Positions 53,016 through 64,000 of a stretch of 64,000 nucleotides of DNA are shown piece after piece (positions within the stretch are counted from its first letter, which is position 1; every line of letters starts with the position of its first letter). The notes beneath the pieces are model-generated. The model was not told where the DNA came from. It was given only the letters and a program-made list of their open reading frames with translations, and did not search any database. Both the position numbers and the translations under genes were made by a program. Origin of the DNA: Raffaelea ambrosiae (lineage: Eukaryota; Ascomycota; Sordariomycetes; Ophiostomatales; Ophiostomataceae); assembly GCA_002778195.1 (NCBI GenBank), contig PCDI01000003.1, forward strand, positions 992,001 to 1,056,000. The letters are read 5' to 3'.

Positions 53016-54803
53016 GTTCGGTGACCGCGGCAGCGCTTCGTGGGGAAGGCGTAGTCAAGGTATAGTCGTATGGTATTAGTTGTATTAGTTTCGGGGAGGG
53101 CGCCTAAAGAGGGACCACAATGGCAATTCTCTCCAGGAGGCAGCGAAGAAGGGAAGGCTTCTACGGCCCAAAGGGGCGCATGACGAACAGCCGAGCCGTC
53201 GATGGGGAAAAGTACGAGGAAAGGAGATGGTAGGAGAGCTGTCTTTTTTAAGGGGGGGGGGGGGGTCGGAGAGCTCGGTAGTGAGGGAGTGCGCGTTCTG
53301 TTTCGGGCGACCTGGTCGAGCTCGTGTCGAGGGAGGATGATGTCGAGGTAAGCTTCGAAGACGGGGAATCGAAATCGGAAGCCCAAGCAAGAGGAGCCGA
53401 GAGAAAACATGCAATGAAGGAAAAGGATGAACTTTTTCAGCGAGAGAACAAGGCGAGCAGAAGAAAGATGATGAAAATGCCACGCAAACAGCAAAATGCA
53501 GGACGGAACAGGAAAGGCGTCTGAGGCTTCTGAACACGAAAAAAAAGGGACAAGAAAAAAAAGGAAGAAATAGTAAGAGACAAGGGAAGAACAAAGATGA
53601 AGTGAGGATGTGCTCTCTCTCTCTCTCTTCCCGTGTCCTGCCCCCTTTGTGTTGGCTGGATGTGTTTGGGTTCAAAGAAATTTTGGGTGATACAACTCCG
53701 GGCTATCACTTTTTTTTTGGGTAGTCATTGGAGTTTCTTTGGCAGCCTCACATCCCCACAGTAGCTGCTGGGGTCCAATGGCCTGGGTGGGGCAAGTCAC
53801 GGTATTTGCGAACGCGCTCTTTGGCTTGCAACGCGTAAAGTGGTACAGTAATAGTGCGATAACTAACTAGTTAATATAATGATAATAGCGCACGCACACA
53901 CTGTAGGCGAGTTTCAGATCTACAAAAGTCACTTGACTACAACTCAGCAGCCGCTTTTACAGTCCGTCAAAGTATGTTGAGAAGGCATTTCATTTATTGG
54001 TATCTTGCGGATGTCATACAGAAAGAACCTCAGAGAAACAAAAACTAGAGTGACAGCACCATAAACAAAAAGATGAAAAGAAAATGAAGACTGGAGTGCG
54101 CGCCGAAAGAGGCAGAAAGCAAGAGACTGAACGAGAGCGAAAAAGTGAGATACAAGCCAAGGGAAATAGTAAATAGCAAATAAAAAATAAGAAATAAGAA
54201 ACGAGATCGGCCTGCTATCTCGCTGTGGTGAGGCCACATTCATGCACGCAATATTACATGGGGGTCTTGATCATCATGATGTTGGCCGTGAAGTGGTGGG
54301 AAACGAAAAAAAAACGAAAAAAAACAAGAATAGGATAGGAAAAAGAAACAATGTAAAAATGGGTAGTTGACAACAAGGAGACACACAACTCCCCGAGTCA
54401 AAGAATCGAACAGGGAAAAAAAAAGCAGTCAATCCTCCCATTCCTTCGTTCATATCCACAAACACGCAGAAAGGCCAAAAAAAAAGGCAAAGAAACGCCA
54501 AATGCCCAGTTGGTCGTAGCCAATCCAAACAGGTGTGCTTCCTCTGGTCGTCTCAAGACATCCATCCTCCAAGACCTCCTCCGAGGCATCCTTCCAAGGC
54601 ATCCTTCCAAGACAATCTCCACCAAGGTATCGATCTACTCAAGGACACTGCTGACACTCCTGCACACATCGTATATATATATATATATATATGAAGAAGG
54701 GCCGTTTCGTTTGCCTCGTTTCGTCATTCTCTCTCAACGTTTTTTCGTTCATCATTCTCGCGGGAACAGACGGGTAAGCCTCCTCCACAGGCGGCCGGCG
54801 GCT
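53016..54803. other. Intergenic region between sen1 and rom2
   Basis: About 1.8 kb: sen1 promoter at the left, rom2 3' region at the right. It holds many A/T homopolymers (54300-54430), a G run at 53251-53265, a CT repeat at 53612-53629, and the AT-rich word TAACTAACTAGTTAAT around 53862-53877. No coding sequence is supported. Confidence 0.45.
54671..54692. repeat. (TA)n microsatellite
   Basis: About eleven TA units, about 110 bp downstream of the rom2 stop codon (rom2 is on the minus strand). Confidence 0.95.
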
Positions 54804-57800
54804 TTATACCTTCTCTGCGTGCCCATCGTTCAGCTGCAGCTCCAGCACAATCTGCATCCCCGGCACCTCCGGGTGCGTCATGCAAATCTTGACCGTGCCC
54901 TTGGAGTCCTGTCCCATGCCGTCCACCGTCGACGTCGCCGTCGCCGACGCGTTGTCCCCACCTGTAGGCCCTCTAAACCCGTAGTCGAGACACCGCACAT
55001 CGTAGCCCGCAATAATCTGCCGCAGCCGCCCGTTCTCCGCGTTGCGCACCTCCACATAGTCCTCGTTGAACAGCAGCAGGTACTGTCCAAACATGGTCGC
55101 CGCCCGGGCCTTTTTCTGCTTGCCCGAGTACTCCATAATCAGCGTCCGCGACACCTCGCCGTGCTTGTCCGCGTAGACGGCACAGTCCTCGTACGCCAGC
55201 AAGAACTCCTGGTCGTTGAGTCGGAACATGCCCAGCGGCCGCTGGTTTTGGATCCGCGCCGCAATGTTGGCAATCGCCGGCATCGACAGGTCCCGCGGCA
55301 CCGACATGGGCTGCTTGCGGTCCAGCGTCAGCATCTCGATGCCCCTGGCCGTCGACACCGCGATATAGCTCTGGAACATGTTCAGCGAGTAGCAATCGAT
55401 CGGCATGTAGAACTCGTCAAAGTCCCGGAACGACTCCGTGTTGCCCGCACCGCCCTTTCGTCCGCTAAAGAACCGCGTCTTCTTCTCCGTCGCCTTTTGG
55501 AACACCGGCTCCAGCACCTTGAACGACGTGTGCATGTTTTCCTTGCGCTTGTAGAACACCAGCATCCGGTCCTTCATCCGCGCTGTCGCAAAGAATGTCA
55601 CATCCTTGGCCAGCCGCTGCGGCGCCCTCCGTGCCGTTTCATGGGTCGGCGCCGGGAAGTTCGACACGGGTGCCAGAATGTCCAGCGGGTACGAGATCAA
55701 GGCCTTGTCGGCCAACACGAGACAGGTGGAGAACTCCTCGAGCACCGCTATTTGCGTGACCTTGCTGATTTGGACAGTCTGAAAAACGTTAGTGAAACAG
55801 GAGGCACGCACAAACAAACAAACAAACAAACCAAAAAAAAAAAAAAAGGATCGGTAGAACCAGGAAACTTACTCTATTCCATTGCCGAGGGTCGGTGGCA
55901 TCTGCAATGAACACGCCAAAATCTGTTCCGACAGCAATAATAGACTTGCCGCACACGGAAAACCCGGCTGAACAATTCACGGTTGATCGGCTGGCTGGCG
56001 GAGGACCGCGCCCTGCCCCGAAGACCTGTTCCATCTCGCGGATGGCACGGTCCAGCGGCGTCCCGCGGATCGAAACGCCTGGCAACTTGCTCACGGCCGA
56101 GACCGAGTCGTAGGCAAATGCCGTGTCGGCAATCACACGCAGCCGGAAGGGCTCCGCGTTCTGCTCCAGCAAGGCCCGTGCATGGCGCGTCTTGGCCTCG
56201 ATGATCTTGTTGCACCAGTCCTGCCGGCTCTGTGGCGACGTCGCATACAGTGTGTAGATCTCGTGGCCCAGGTGCTTGACCCGGAACGGGTACAGGATTT
56301 TGCCCTCCTCTGTCGGCGTGCCGGGAGCCAGACGCGAAATGGAGTTGATCGAGCTGCCGGTGGCCGTGTGCTCCAGCTCAGGCCGGCTCGACCCGTTCGA
56401 CAGAACCTTGTTGAGTCTCGTGTCCGAGGCAGACGCGGCTGCTGTCCGCGCAAGCGGCGCCGTGATGCCCTTTTGCTTGGCAATGGGCTCGTCGTTCATG
56501 CTTTCCAACAGGAGCAGAGGCATCGGGATCGGTTCCTTGGACACGTCATACTTCTTGTCGCTGCGGCCTTCCTTGGACGAGATGGCCTTGGCCAGGATGA
56601 AGTAGTGATCGAAAAGCAGGGCGTGCGTGTCCACCCAGCGAACACCCTTGGAGCCCATGCGCTGCAGATCGCCCTGCATGAGCAGCTCACGGCCCAGGTG
56701 GTCGAGATTCAGAATCGTCTGCGAGCCCTGGCGGAAGACGAGCTGGTTCTGCAGCTCCTGCAGAGACACCTTCTTGCCCATCTCGTCGACGAGCCGATCG
56801 CACTCCTTGGTCACAGCGCGGATCTCCTCGATGGCCTTGACCAGGTTGGTCTTCTCCTCGCTGTCCTGGACCGTGTTCTTGAGCACCGTGCTGAGCAGCA
56901 GCGAGTACCGCTGCAGACGAGTGATGGGCGCCTTTAAGAACGTGTCCCAGCCCAGACGGTCTGACTGCTTTTGGCTGCGGACGTAGTCCAAGAACTGGCG
57001 GAAATACATGTTGCGTGAAGCCTCCTTGCGCACCGTGAAGGATGCGTTGGGGTAGGTGGTCGAGTAGGCAATGTACTCGTCCTTGGCCTTCCGGATCCAC
57101 TCGCGGAAAATGTCGCTGAAGCCCACGATCCAGGGCCCCTGCTCGTTCTGGCGGTACTTGAGCGGTGCCAGGAGATGATCCCTGTTCACGGCCTGCATGG
57201 TCTCGACCTTGCCAAACACGGTGGCCAGAAACTTCTCCAGCCGGTTCGGCGCAATGATGGGCGGCTGCCAGTGGCGCAGCTGCTCCCTGTACAGCACGCG
57301 CAGGACATCCAGCTGGTTGTTGAACTCTTCTTCGCTGGTGACAATCTCGTGGAGCACGTTCTGCCGCTCCACTTCCTTCTTCGGCTTGCCCTCGATGATT
57401 TCCTTGGTGATCTTGTAGTGGGTCACCCAGTCCTCCTTTTTCACCGAGTTCTCGGACATGATCTCGTCCAGGTTGGCCTTCTTCAGCGTGCGGGTGCAGT
57501 GGTATGAGTAGCAGCGGCCAGACGTTTCGCGCTCGTGCACCCGCGGGGAGTAGCAGCCCCGGCCCGTCAGCTGCCAGAGAACACCGCTGATCTCGCCCGG
57601 GCCAAACTTGACCCACTCCTCCTCCGGGATCAGGATGCCGGCGGCAAACATGGAATCGGCGACCATGGTGGCCAGCGTCTCGGCGTCAGCCACATTCATG
57701 TTGGGCACCTTGGCGGTAAAGAGAGCAACCAGGCCCTCTTCGATTGTCTTGCGCTTCAGATCCGGCTCGCCGTCCGCCATCTCGCGGATCCACCGGGCAA

Positions 57801-60474
57801 TGCTGCTCAGAGCCCATGGCTCGCGGCAGTGGCGGAAATCCGCCGGGACCAGCTTGGACGGCGCAAACTTGCGCCGCCTGCCGCTGGGCAGCGTGATGAC
57901 ATCGTAGGGCAAGGCGGTCGGCGTGCCCGACTCGTACGCGGCGTCGTAGGGAACCCCCTGCTGGGCAGCGAGCTGCCTGGCGGCCTTTCTCCGCTCCTCG
58001 GCGGCGTCGGTACGCGAGCGCCCAGGCACCTGCACAACGGGCGTGGTGCTGTGGCTGGACATGGATGTGGACCGCTCGACCTGCAGCTGCTGCTGCTGGT
58101 ACGTGTGCAGGGACTGCGGCGGGTCTTGCTGCGAGTAGTAGGCGCCGGGCCGCGAATCTGCGCTGAGCGAGTAGGAGTGCTGCTGGTACGCCGGCCGGCC
58201 TGCAGACGAGGCGCTCGTGGCCGACAGCAAGTTGGTGTCGCTCGGCGGGGAAGGAAGCGCTGGCAATGGTCGGTTGGAGAGGCCGGGGTGGTAGAACATG
58301 TCGGGGTAGTCCTCCTTGTACGGAGAATCGCTCCCGCTCCGGCCGCTCCGGCCGCTGCGTCCCGAGTGCACAGACATGCGCTCGTCGCCGTCGTCGTAGC
58401 TGAGCCGGTGCGCGACCGGCGGCTGCAGGCCACCGGTGCCGCCATAGTCCACTTCGGCATCCAAGAATGGTGCGTATTGCGTCTCGCTTTCGTAGGGGCG
58501 GGGCGTCGTCGATTTGGGAGGCAGTTGGTTGTAGTCCGCAGTACCAGGGGACGTGCCCGGCTGCCCGGCTCCTCCTGCTGGTGGCGCGGATCCCACCTGG
58601 CTGCCGTAGGCCAGGTTGCCAGCATATCCTCCACTAAACAGTCCGATGTCCATACCGACGAACTCGGAGTCGCTGGGGCTGTTCTCTTCTGGCGGCGGAG
58701 GCAGGGGGTTCGCGTTGGCCGGGGCCGAAGACACTGAATTGTGGTGGTGGTCGGAGAAGCTGCCGTAGCGGCTCGCAACACTGATGCTGCCGCCGCTCCT
58801 GCCCGACGTCACCGAGGCCGCCGAGGCGCCGCTGATGCTGAAGCGCTGCTCGTCCAAGTCGGCCTGCTGCATTTCGTAGACGCCAAAGGCGCCTTCCGGG
58901 TCGCTGTCGTCCTCCCACCGATAGGCCGATGGTGCGCCGGTGTAGCCGCTCGAGGATGTAGAGGCAACAGACGAGGATCGGTCGACCATGGATGCGTTGC
59001 CTGACCAGGAGCTGCCTACCAGAGTAGAGGAGGCACGGGAGCCGTGCTGGAACAAATCGTCGTCGGACGCGTCTCCGCTGTTGCGCAGAGGCATCTGCGC
59101 GTTGGCCGCTCCCACACCAAAGCCGTTCGGTCCGTTGCTCGTGCTGATGTCGATGCCCAGATCGGCTTCGATGTCGTGGATGAGGCTGTCCTGGGTCAGA
59201 TGCTCGTCTCCGCCAGCCGGGCCCTGCCGCCAGCTTGGCTCTTCCAAGACGTCCTCCATCGGCGGGCGACTGGGAAGAGGTGCGTTGGTTGGGTGCCGCT
59301 GCACGCCTGCTGGCACGGGCGGCGGGATCGGCGGGGACGGGAGCGGCGAGACGCTCGAGCCGGACCGAGACACTCTGGTTGTATACGTGTTCTGGTCGGC
59401 TGTTGTCGTCGAGGAGTATGCGTTTGTGCTCTGCATGGAGAATGTCGGGTAGGGCGCCTGCGAGGTCATGGTGCTCGGCAGGGCATAAGAAGAGGAGGGG
59501 CCAGACGTGGAAGCAGCCGCGGCGGGAGAGGCCGTGGGCACTGGGCTGGCGCCGTTTGACTGGTACGCCGAGGTCTGCTGGGTGGTGTAGGCACTGCTGG
59601 CCGAGTAACTGGAGGAGTACTGTGGCTCGTACGATGCCGGCTGGGGGGACATGCCTGATGCCGACGCAGTGGAACCATAGTACGACCCCGGCTGGTACTG
59701 CTGCGGTTGCTGCTGCTGGGGCTGCTGGGGCTGATAGGCCGGCTGGGCTGGCGGCGCCGCAGACTGCTGGGTCTGGCTGGACGAGCGGTAGACGGATGTC
59801 GTTGCGGCCGGGGCTGCCGGGGGCACGCTGTAGCTGTGCTGGTAGCTGCTGTATCCGCTGTACGTCGACGTCCGCTGCGGGACGCTGGGGCTTGTGTTCG
59901 CGTACGCCGCAGGGTTGTACGTGGGCGGGGTATAGTTCTGCTGCGGCGAGGGAAACGACGGCATCGTGGGGACCGTTGGCGAGGCGAGCTGCGCGGACGG
60001 GTGGGGGTGGTAGGGCAGAGACTGCGACTGCGACCGGGCAAAGGCGAGAGGGTTGTAGGAGGGCGTGGCCGGCTGGGCCTGGTACTGGTGCTGGAAGCCG
60101 GACATGGCGCTGGGGGTGGTGGCGCTCGAGGGCGACGGGCCGCCGTACGCAGGCGGCTTTGCGGGAATGGTGGGGGCGGCGGCGGCCTGCGCATCGACGG
60201 GGCTCGCGAGGAAGAGCTCGTCTTCGCTGCGGTGGGCGACGCTTGGCTGTCTTTGCGCAGGCTGGCCGGCAAAGTAGCTGGAGTCGTCGCCGTTGTCGAA
60301 GCTCGGTCGCCTTTGCACGTACTGTGTGTTGTCGTACTGGGACGGCTGCGGGGAGTACTGCTGGGGCGGCTGGGGCGGCTGTGGTGGATGCGGCTGGTAC
60401 TGCGGCTGCTGCTGCTGCTGCTGGTGGTTGGCAACAGGGTACTGCACCGGGGGGACGTGGCCGCGGAACGACAT
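54804..60474 (-). CDS. rom2: Rom2-type Rho1 guanine nucleotide exchange factor
   Basis: Activates Rho1 at the plasma membrane in the cell-wall-integrity pathway. Exons 60474-55873 and 55778-54804 give 1,858 residues. The 94-nt intron has donor GTAAGT, an ACTAAC branch site and acceptor TCAG; the splice joins RQWNR to TVQISKVTQ. Residues 1-900 are disordered, rich in Gln, Pro, Ser and Tyr (poly-Gln near 20). A DEP-like segment follows at about 910-1005 (ALFTAKVPNMNVADAETLA, GVLWQLTGRGCYSPRV). The DH domain is at about 1040-1240 (NVLHEIVTSEEEFNNQLDVL, APITRLQRYSLLLSTVLKNT). A PH-type domain occupies about 1260-1420. A CNH (citron) domain runs from about 1460 to the end (CSAGFSVCGKSIIAVGTDFG, KALISYPLDIL, YCAVYADKHGE-like segment). 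This order is diagnostic of fungal Rom2/Rgf proteins. The start MSFRGHVPPVQYP follows a minus-strand leader. Confidence 0.93.
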
Positions 60475-63400
60475 GGTGGGCAGAGGGTGGTCGGCGGGGT
60501 GTCAGCGCAGAAGTCTCGCGTTGGACAGCAGCTGCTGGGAGGCTAGGGACACGGGGCGAATGTCAGTCAGCGGGCTCGACGGCAGGGCGACCGGGACAGA
60601 AGGGTGCAGCTGGGGAAGACGTCGTCGCAGACAGAGCGCAAGACGAGAGGCGGGCCACGAGACGGGCCACGAGGCGAGGCGGAAGGGGCGGATGGAATTA
60701 CTCTCGAAAGCTGCGGACAGGTCGAAAAGGATCGTCACGGCAAGCCGGTCATCCCCTTGGATGACGGGTGATGCCAGCCGTCCACGTCGCCACGAGTAGG
60801 GGGGAGAGACGGGTCGATCGCGTGCTGAGATAAGACGAGTTCGGCTGTCGAGGTGGGAGGCCGCGGGATGGAAGAAGGAGCGGGCGCGATGGCGAGACGG
60901 TGCTCGGACTGGACGCTGTTCTCCTGGGCTGCGCGGGCTGTGCGGGCTGTTGTCGCTTTATGAAATGGTCGAGTGGTGGTCGACGTGTGTGTCGTGGCGG
61001 AGGAGCGGACGAGGAGACGAGTCGGCCAAGCCGCAGTGGAGGGCCGAGTGAGGCTCAGGAGGCCGTTTGGGTGACTAAGAACGGGTGGTCAGGAGCAAGG
61101 CAAAAAGGGCCGTCGCCGGGCTGTTTTTTTAGGCTGGACAGGCCCTGCTGGCTGCTGCTCCTCTTGTTGGCTCGCTCGGCTGGGGGGTGCGGTCTACGTT
61201 GCGCACATCGCCAGCAGTGGTCAGGACTGTTCACGCTCGTCGGTCGGCAGGCTAGCACGCTGGCAACGGGTCGCGCGGACGGTCTGGCTGCGTCTTGGGT
61301 CGGGAGGAGGCCAGGTCGGGCGTGGGTGGCCTGGAGGGGCCTCGTTTTGGGGCTGGTTTGGGGGGGACCGGCTGGTGGGAAAATCACGAGAAAAACGGTG
61401 AGGTGGCTTGTCAAAAATGGGGAGTAGGCCAACGGGACGCTAGCCGGCGTTTTGTAGACGGTGCCCAGCTATAGTCGGTGTAATGCCAGCGGCGCGTTCA
61501 GGGTCGGTCTGGTCTGTCTGGGCTCTGGGATTGTCCCTGTCGTTGCTTTGATGCGGTGGGAGAAGAAGACAGGACTTTGAAAAAGCAGAAGCACACGAAA
61601 TTAAGGGTAAAAAAAAAAGGCCGACAGACTCGCATGTTTGCCCAGTGTGGCCCAGCAGGCGACTCGAAGCAGCACAAACCGCTGCCCAGACCTCGGCCCA
61701 CCAATGGCAGCGCGCGCTGGCACGACCCCGGCTTGGAAGGTCCCCCCCCGCTCGCTCCATCGTTCTTTCCTTCCGTCGCAACCGGGCTTGCTGCGCTGGC
61801 TGCGATTCCTGGCTGCTATTTCGGGCTACGGTGGCCTGCTAGCTCTCTAGGTCTACGGCCTGTCTCACTCTCCTGCATGCTCTGCATTTGATGCTCGGTC
61901 TGGGTGCTACGCGGGCTTCGCGAGGCTGTTTCCCACGCACTGCTCGTCTTCGCATGTCTTCCACTTCTGCCTGGACTCCCCCGAGCCCGAGCCACAACTG
62001 ACTCCTGCACCCAGCCAACAGAAACGCGCGATGTCTCTGATGATCCTCTCGGCCACCTGACGTGCTGCTTCCGGAGGGCTGCGATTGGCTGCGCTGTGTG
62101 TTCTCCGAGGCCCCGTGTGTTCTGGGCAATCTCGTGCTTGGACAGGCAGGTCAAGAACACGAGGGATGCGCGTATATTTGTCGAGCAATCTCTGGGAATA
62201 CAGAAAACGGGGCATTACCCCTCAGACTTTGGGGGTCTGGGAGCACGCAAACCGAAAAACTACCGTTCAGCACCCACTAGAAAAACGCTAAAATTCAGGG
62301 ACAACCTAGACAAACCCACAGGGCTGACCCACAGGGGTGGGTTAGTGCCCAATGACACACCCTGAAACCAAAACGCTTGGCCGCTTAGATGCCCCAAAAT
62401 GCCCCTAGAAATGCGACTCCAACGGCTGAAGCAGCGCAGAAATCAGGAATCCGACCAAGTAACTACTACCATAGATGTAATGGCAAAAAGAAAAGAAGAA
62501 TAAAGAGGGTTGCAGGTGAGATTGTTTCGCGTTTCTCAATTTTCAGTTATTTTCACCTCCCTGTTTGATACATAGTACATCCCCGAGGTTTCAAGAGTGG
62601 CAATCCCTAATAGAAGCTGCTGCTGCTACCTGGACCAGGCCGTTACATGGTAGATTAAGTGCCTCCAACCGGACGCAATGCAACATGCTGCGAAATGACA
62701 GACTGGACAGCAATTTGGTAGCGTAGGGAACAACAATGTGTTCACCAGAAAGACTCGCCAGCCATGCTCGCCAACACCACGCAAATTTTGATGCAGAACA
62801 CTGCCATGTCCAAGGTACACACGTCCCTCGCCGCCTGCAACGACCCAACGCACCTACAGTCCTGAAGGAAGTCCTGTAAGATACGGAGCACAGATGTGCT
62901 GTGTAGGACTATTTGCTACTTGCCAAGTCCATTTTGCCACCGACGCATATTCCATATTGCACACAATGCGTCACTTTCCCAGGACGCAGGGGGTGGGAAG
63001 GGGGGCTGCCGAATGCTTCCAGACGCCAGCCAGCATATTAAACAAGGCAGTGCGACAAGGCTGCCCGCCGTTTCAATACGTCGCGTCCGAGGGTTTGGGC
63101 CCCCCTTCGACCTTGGAATATCGTCATTATTGGTGTGATTCTTTTGAACTCGCAAAAAACTTGATTCCCAGGCTGACTGGCTGATGCACACTTTTTTCCC
63201 CCCAAGAAGTGCCTTGGCCGCGTCCTTGTACCACGCTTTGCACTCCCTTCCTGCAGGCCAAAACTCGGCCTATTATTGCTGCAACTATCTCGTGGCATGG
63301 CTTGGCTGAGTGAGGCTCGGTCAAACGTTGACAGTTGCGAAAGCTTGACGTGTGCCGCAGGTGACCATACTGCTGCCTTGTAGATGGATGCAAAGACGCT

Positions 63401-64000
63401 TCTTTCATCACGGGAAACAACTTTGTTTCGCAGCTGAAAAGCAAAGAGTACCATTCGAGCCCGCTGACGACAGATCTCTATCTTCCCCCCTGTCCACTTT
63501 CCATGATTTGCCTCGGATGCTATGTTACAGATCTATTGGCCTCTTCAGATCACGTGGAGACAACCACCTATATCTCGATAACCGCGGTGACCATGCAGTG
63601 ACCTGCACATCCGCTCTGCTCAAGGTTTATGCTGGTCATTATGACTTCTTGATGCAGCCCGCAAGAAAGGTTTAGCCTCCAGGGCGTTGAGGCATGTCCA
63701 TGTTTCTTGTTGCTAAGACCTCTTCAACCCGTATTTAAGCTTATGGATGACAGCATCGTTGAAGCACAGACCTCAGATACTGGAACAACCTTAAACTGGA
63801 AGTGACGTTTCTCTTTTTGGCTGAAGCTGCCATGCGCAGTTTGCTGTCGAAACAGTCACCTGCGCAGCAGTTGAACAATAACAATTCACAACACACAAAA
63901 GCAGCCTCATCTACCCCCAGTATCCAAAAGTCTTTCAACAGGCACCCCGGCTTCGTCCGAGTCTAGCAGTGCTGCCACTCACAAGAGTTATTGCGATGCA
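60475..64000. other. 3.5-kb region without a supportable gene
   Basis: 60475-61430 is probably the rom2 promoter and leader; it is GC-rich, with many short direct words (for example CGGGCCACGAG repeated at 60650-60675). The rest, 61430-64000, has several short open frames on both strands, but none has recognisable motifs, consistent splice signals or protein-like composition. A partial dyad of CCCACAGGG words lies near 62318-62340. Confidence 0.45.

Noticed and set aside
62894..63184. Open frame with a KAVRQGCPPF string resembling a reverse-transcriptase motif
   Set aside because: No catalytic YxDD box or any other retroelement motif is present in any frame nearby. A six-residue match is likely chance.

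Overview
The window is nuclear DNA of a filamentous ascomycete (Pezizomycotina), most likely a Sordariomycete. This rests on GC-rich coding sequence, short introns with GTRNGT donors, CTAAC/CTGAC branch sites and CAG/TAG acceptors, CT-rich upstream regions, long homopolymeric and low-complexity protein segments, and family members typical of these fungi (Chs5 of exomer, an RFTS-domain protein, a Rom2-type Rho GEF, a Zn2Cys6 regulator next to an MFS transporter, an NLR-type relic). I cannot name the genus. Ambiguous bases at 44845-44875 and 46798, and a 95-bp exact duplication around 46703-46919, show that this is draft sequence.

Layout. 1-1088: end of an unknown gene (+). 1813-3990 (-): rrp9, U3 snoRNP WD40 protein, divergent from pre1 (4570-5574, +), proteasome beta4. 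7629-9817 (+): ded1, DEAD-box helicase, with a long CT-rich 5' region. 11882-14558 (+): mkt1. 15325-18001 (-): RFTS-domain plus zinc-finger protein, divergent from pus4 (18786-20871, +). 21991-23430 (-): Sec2-type Rab GEF. 24779-27000 (+): a broken NLR-like gene (alpha/beta-hydrolase, NACHT, ankyrin). 27562-29040 (+): DEDDh-exonuclease-like protein. 29294-29594 (+): 72-aa hydrophilic protein. 30824-33313 (+): las17/WASP. 35072-38032 (-) and 38819-40865 (+): a divergent Zn2Cys6 regulator and 14-TM-type MFS transporter. 41396-42892 (+): unknown protein, probably mitochondrial. 43422-44833 (+): chs5. 45537-53015 (-): sen1 helicase, damaged by assembly errors near its 3' end. 54804-60474 (-): rom2, Rho1 GEF. 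60475-64000: no supported gene.

Most genes are housekeeping: ribosome biogenesis, proteasome, translation and mRNA control, tRNA modification, transcription termination, and polarised growth and cell wall (Sec2, Las17, Chs5, Rom2). The parts that look accessory are 23.5-27.5 kb (the NLR relic and a 58-bp tandem repeat) and 35-41 kb (the regulator/transporter pair). I saw no convincing unknown multi-gene system. The best leads are the NLR relic, the start codon split by an intron in pre1, a GC-AG intron inside a zinc-cluster domain, and the RFTS protein. Exon boundaries were chosen by hand from splice signals and preservation of reading frame. Domain calls rest on recognising motifs, not on database searches.
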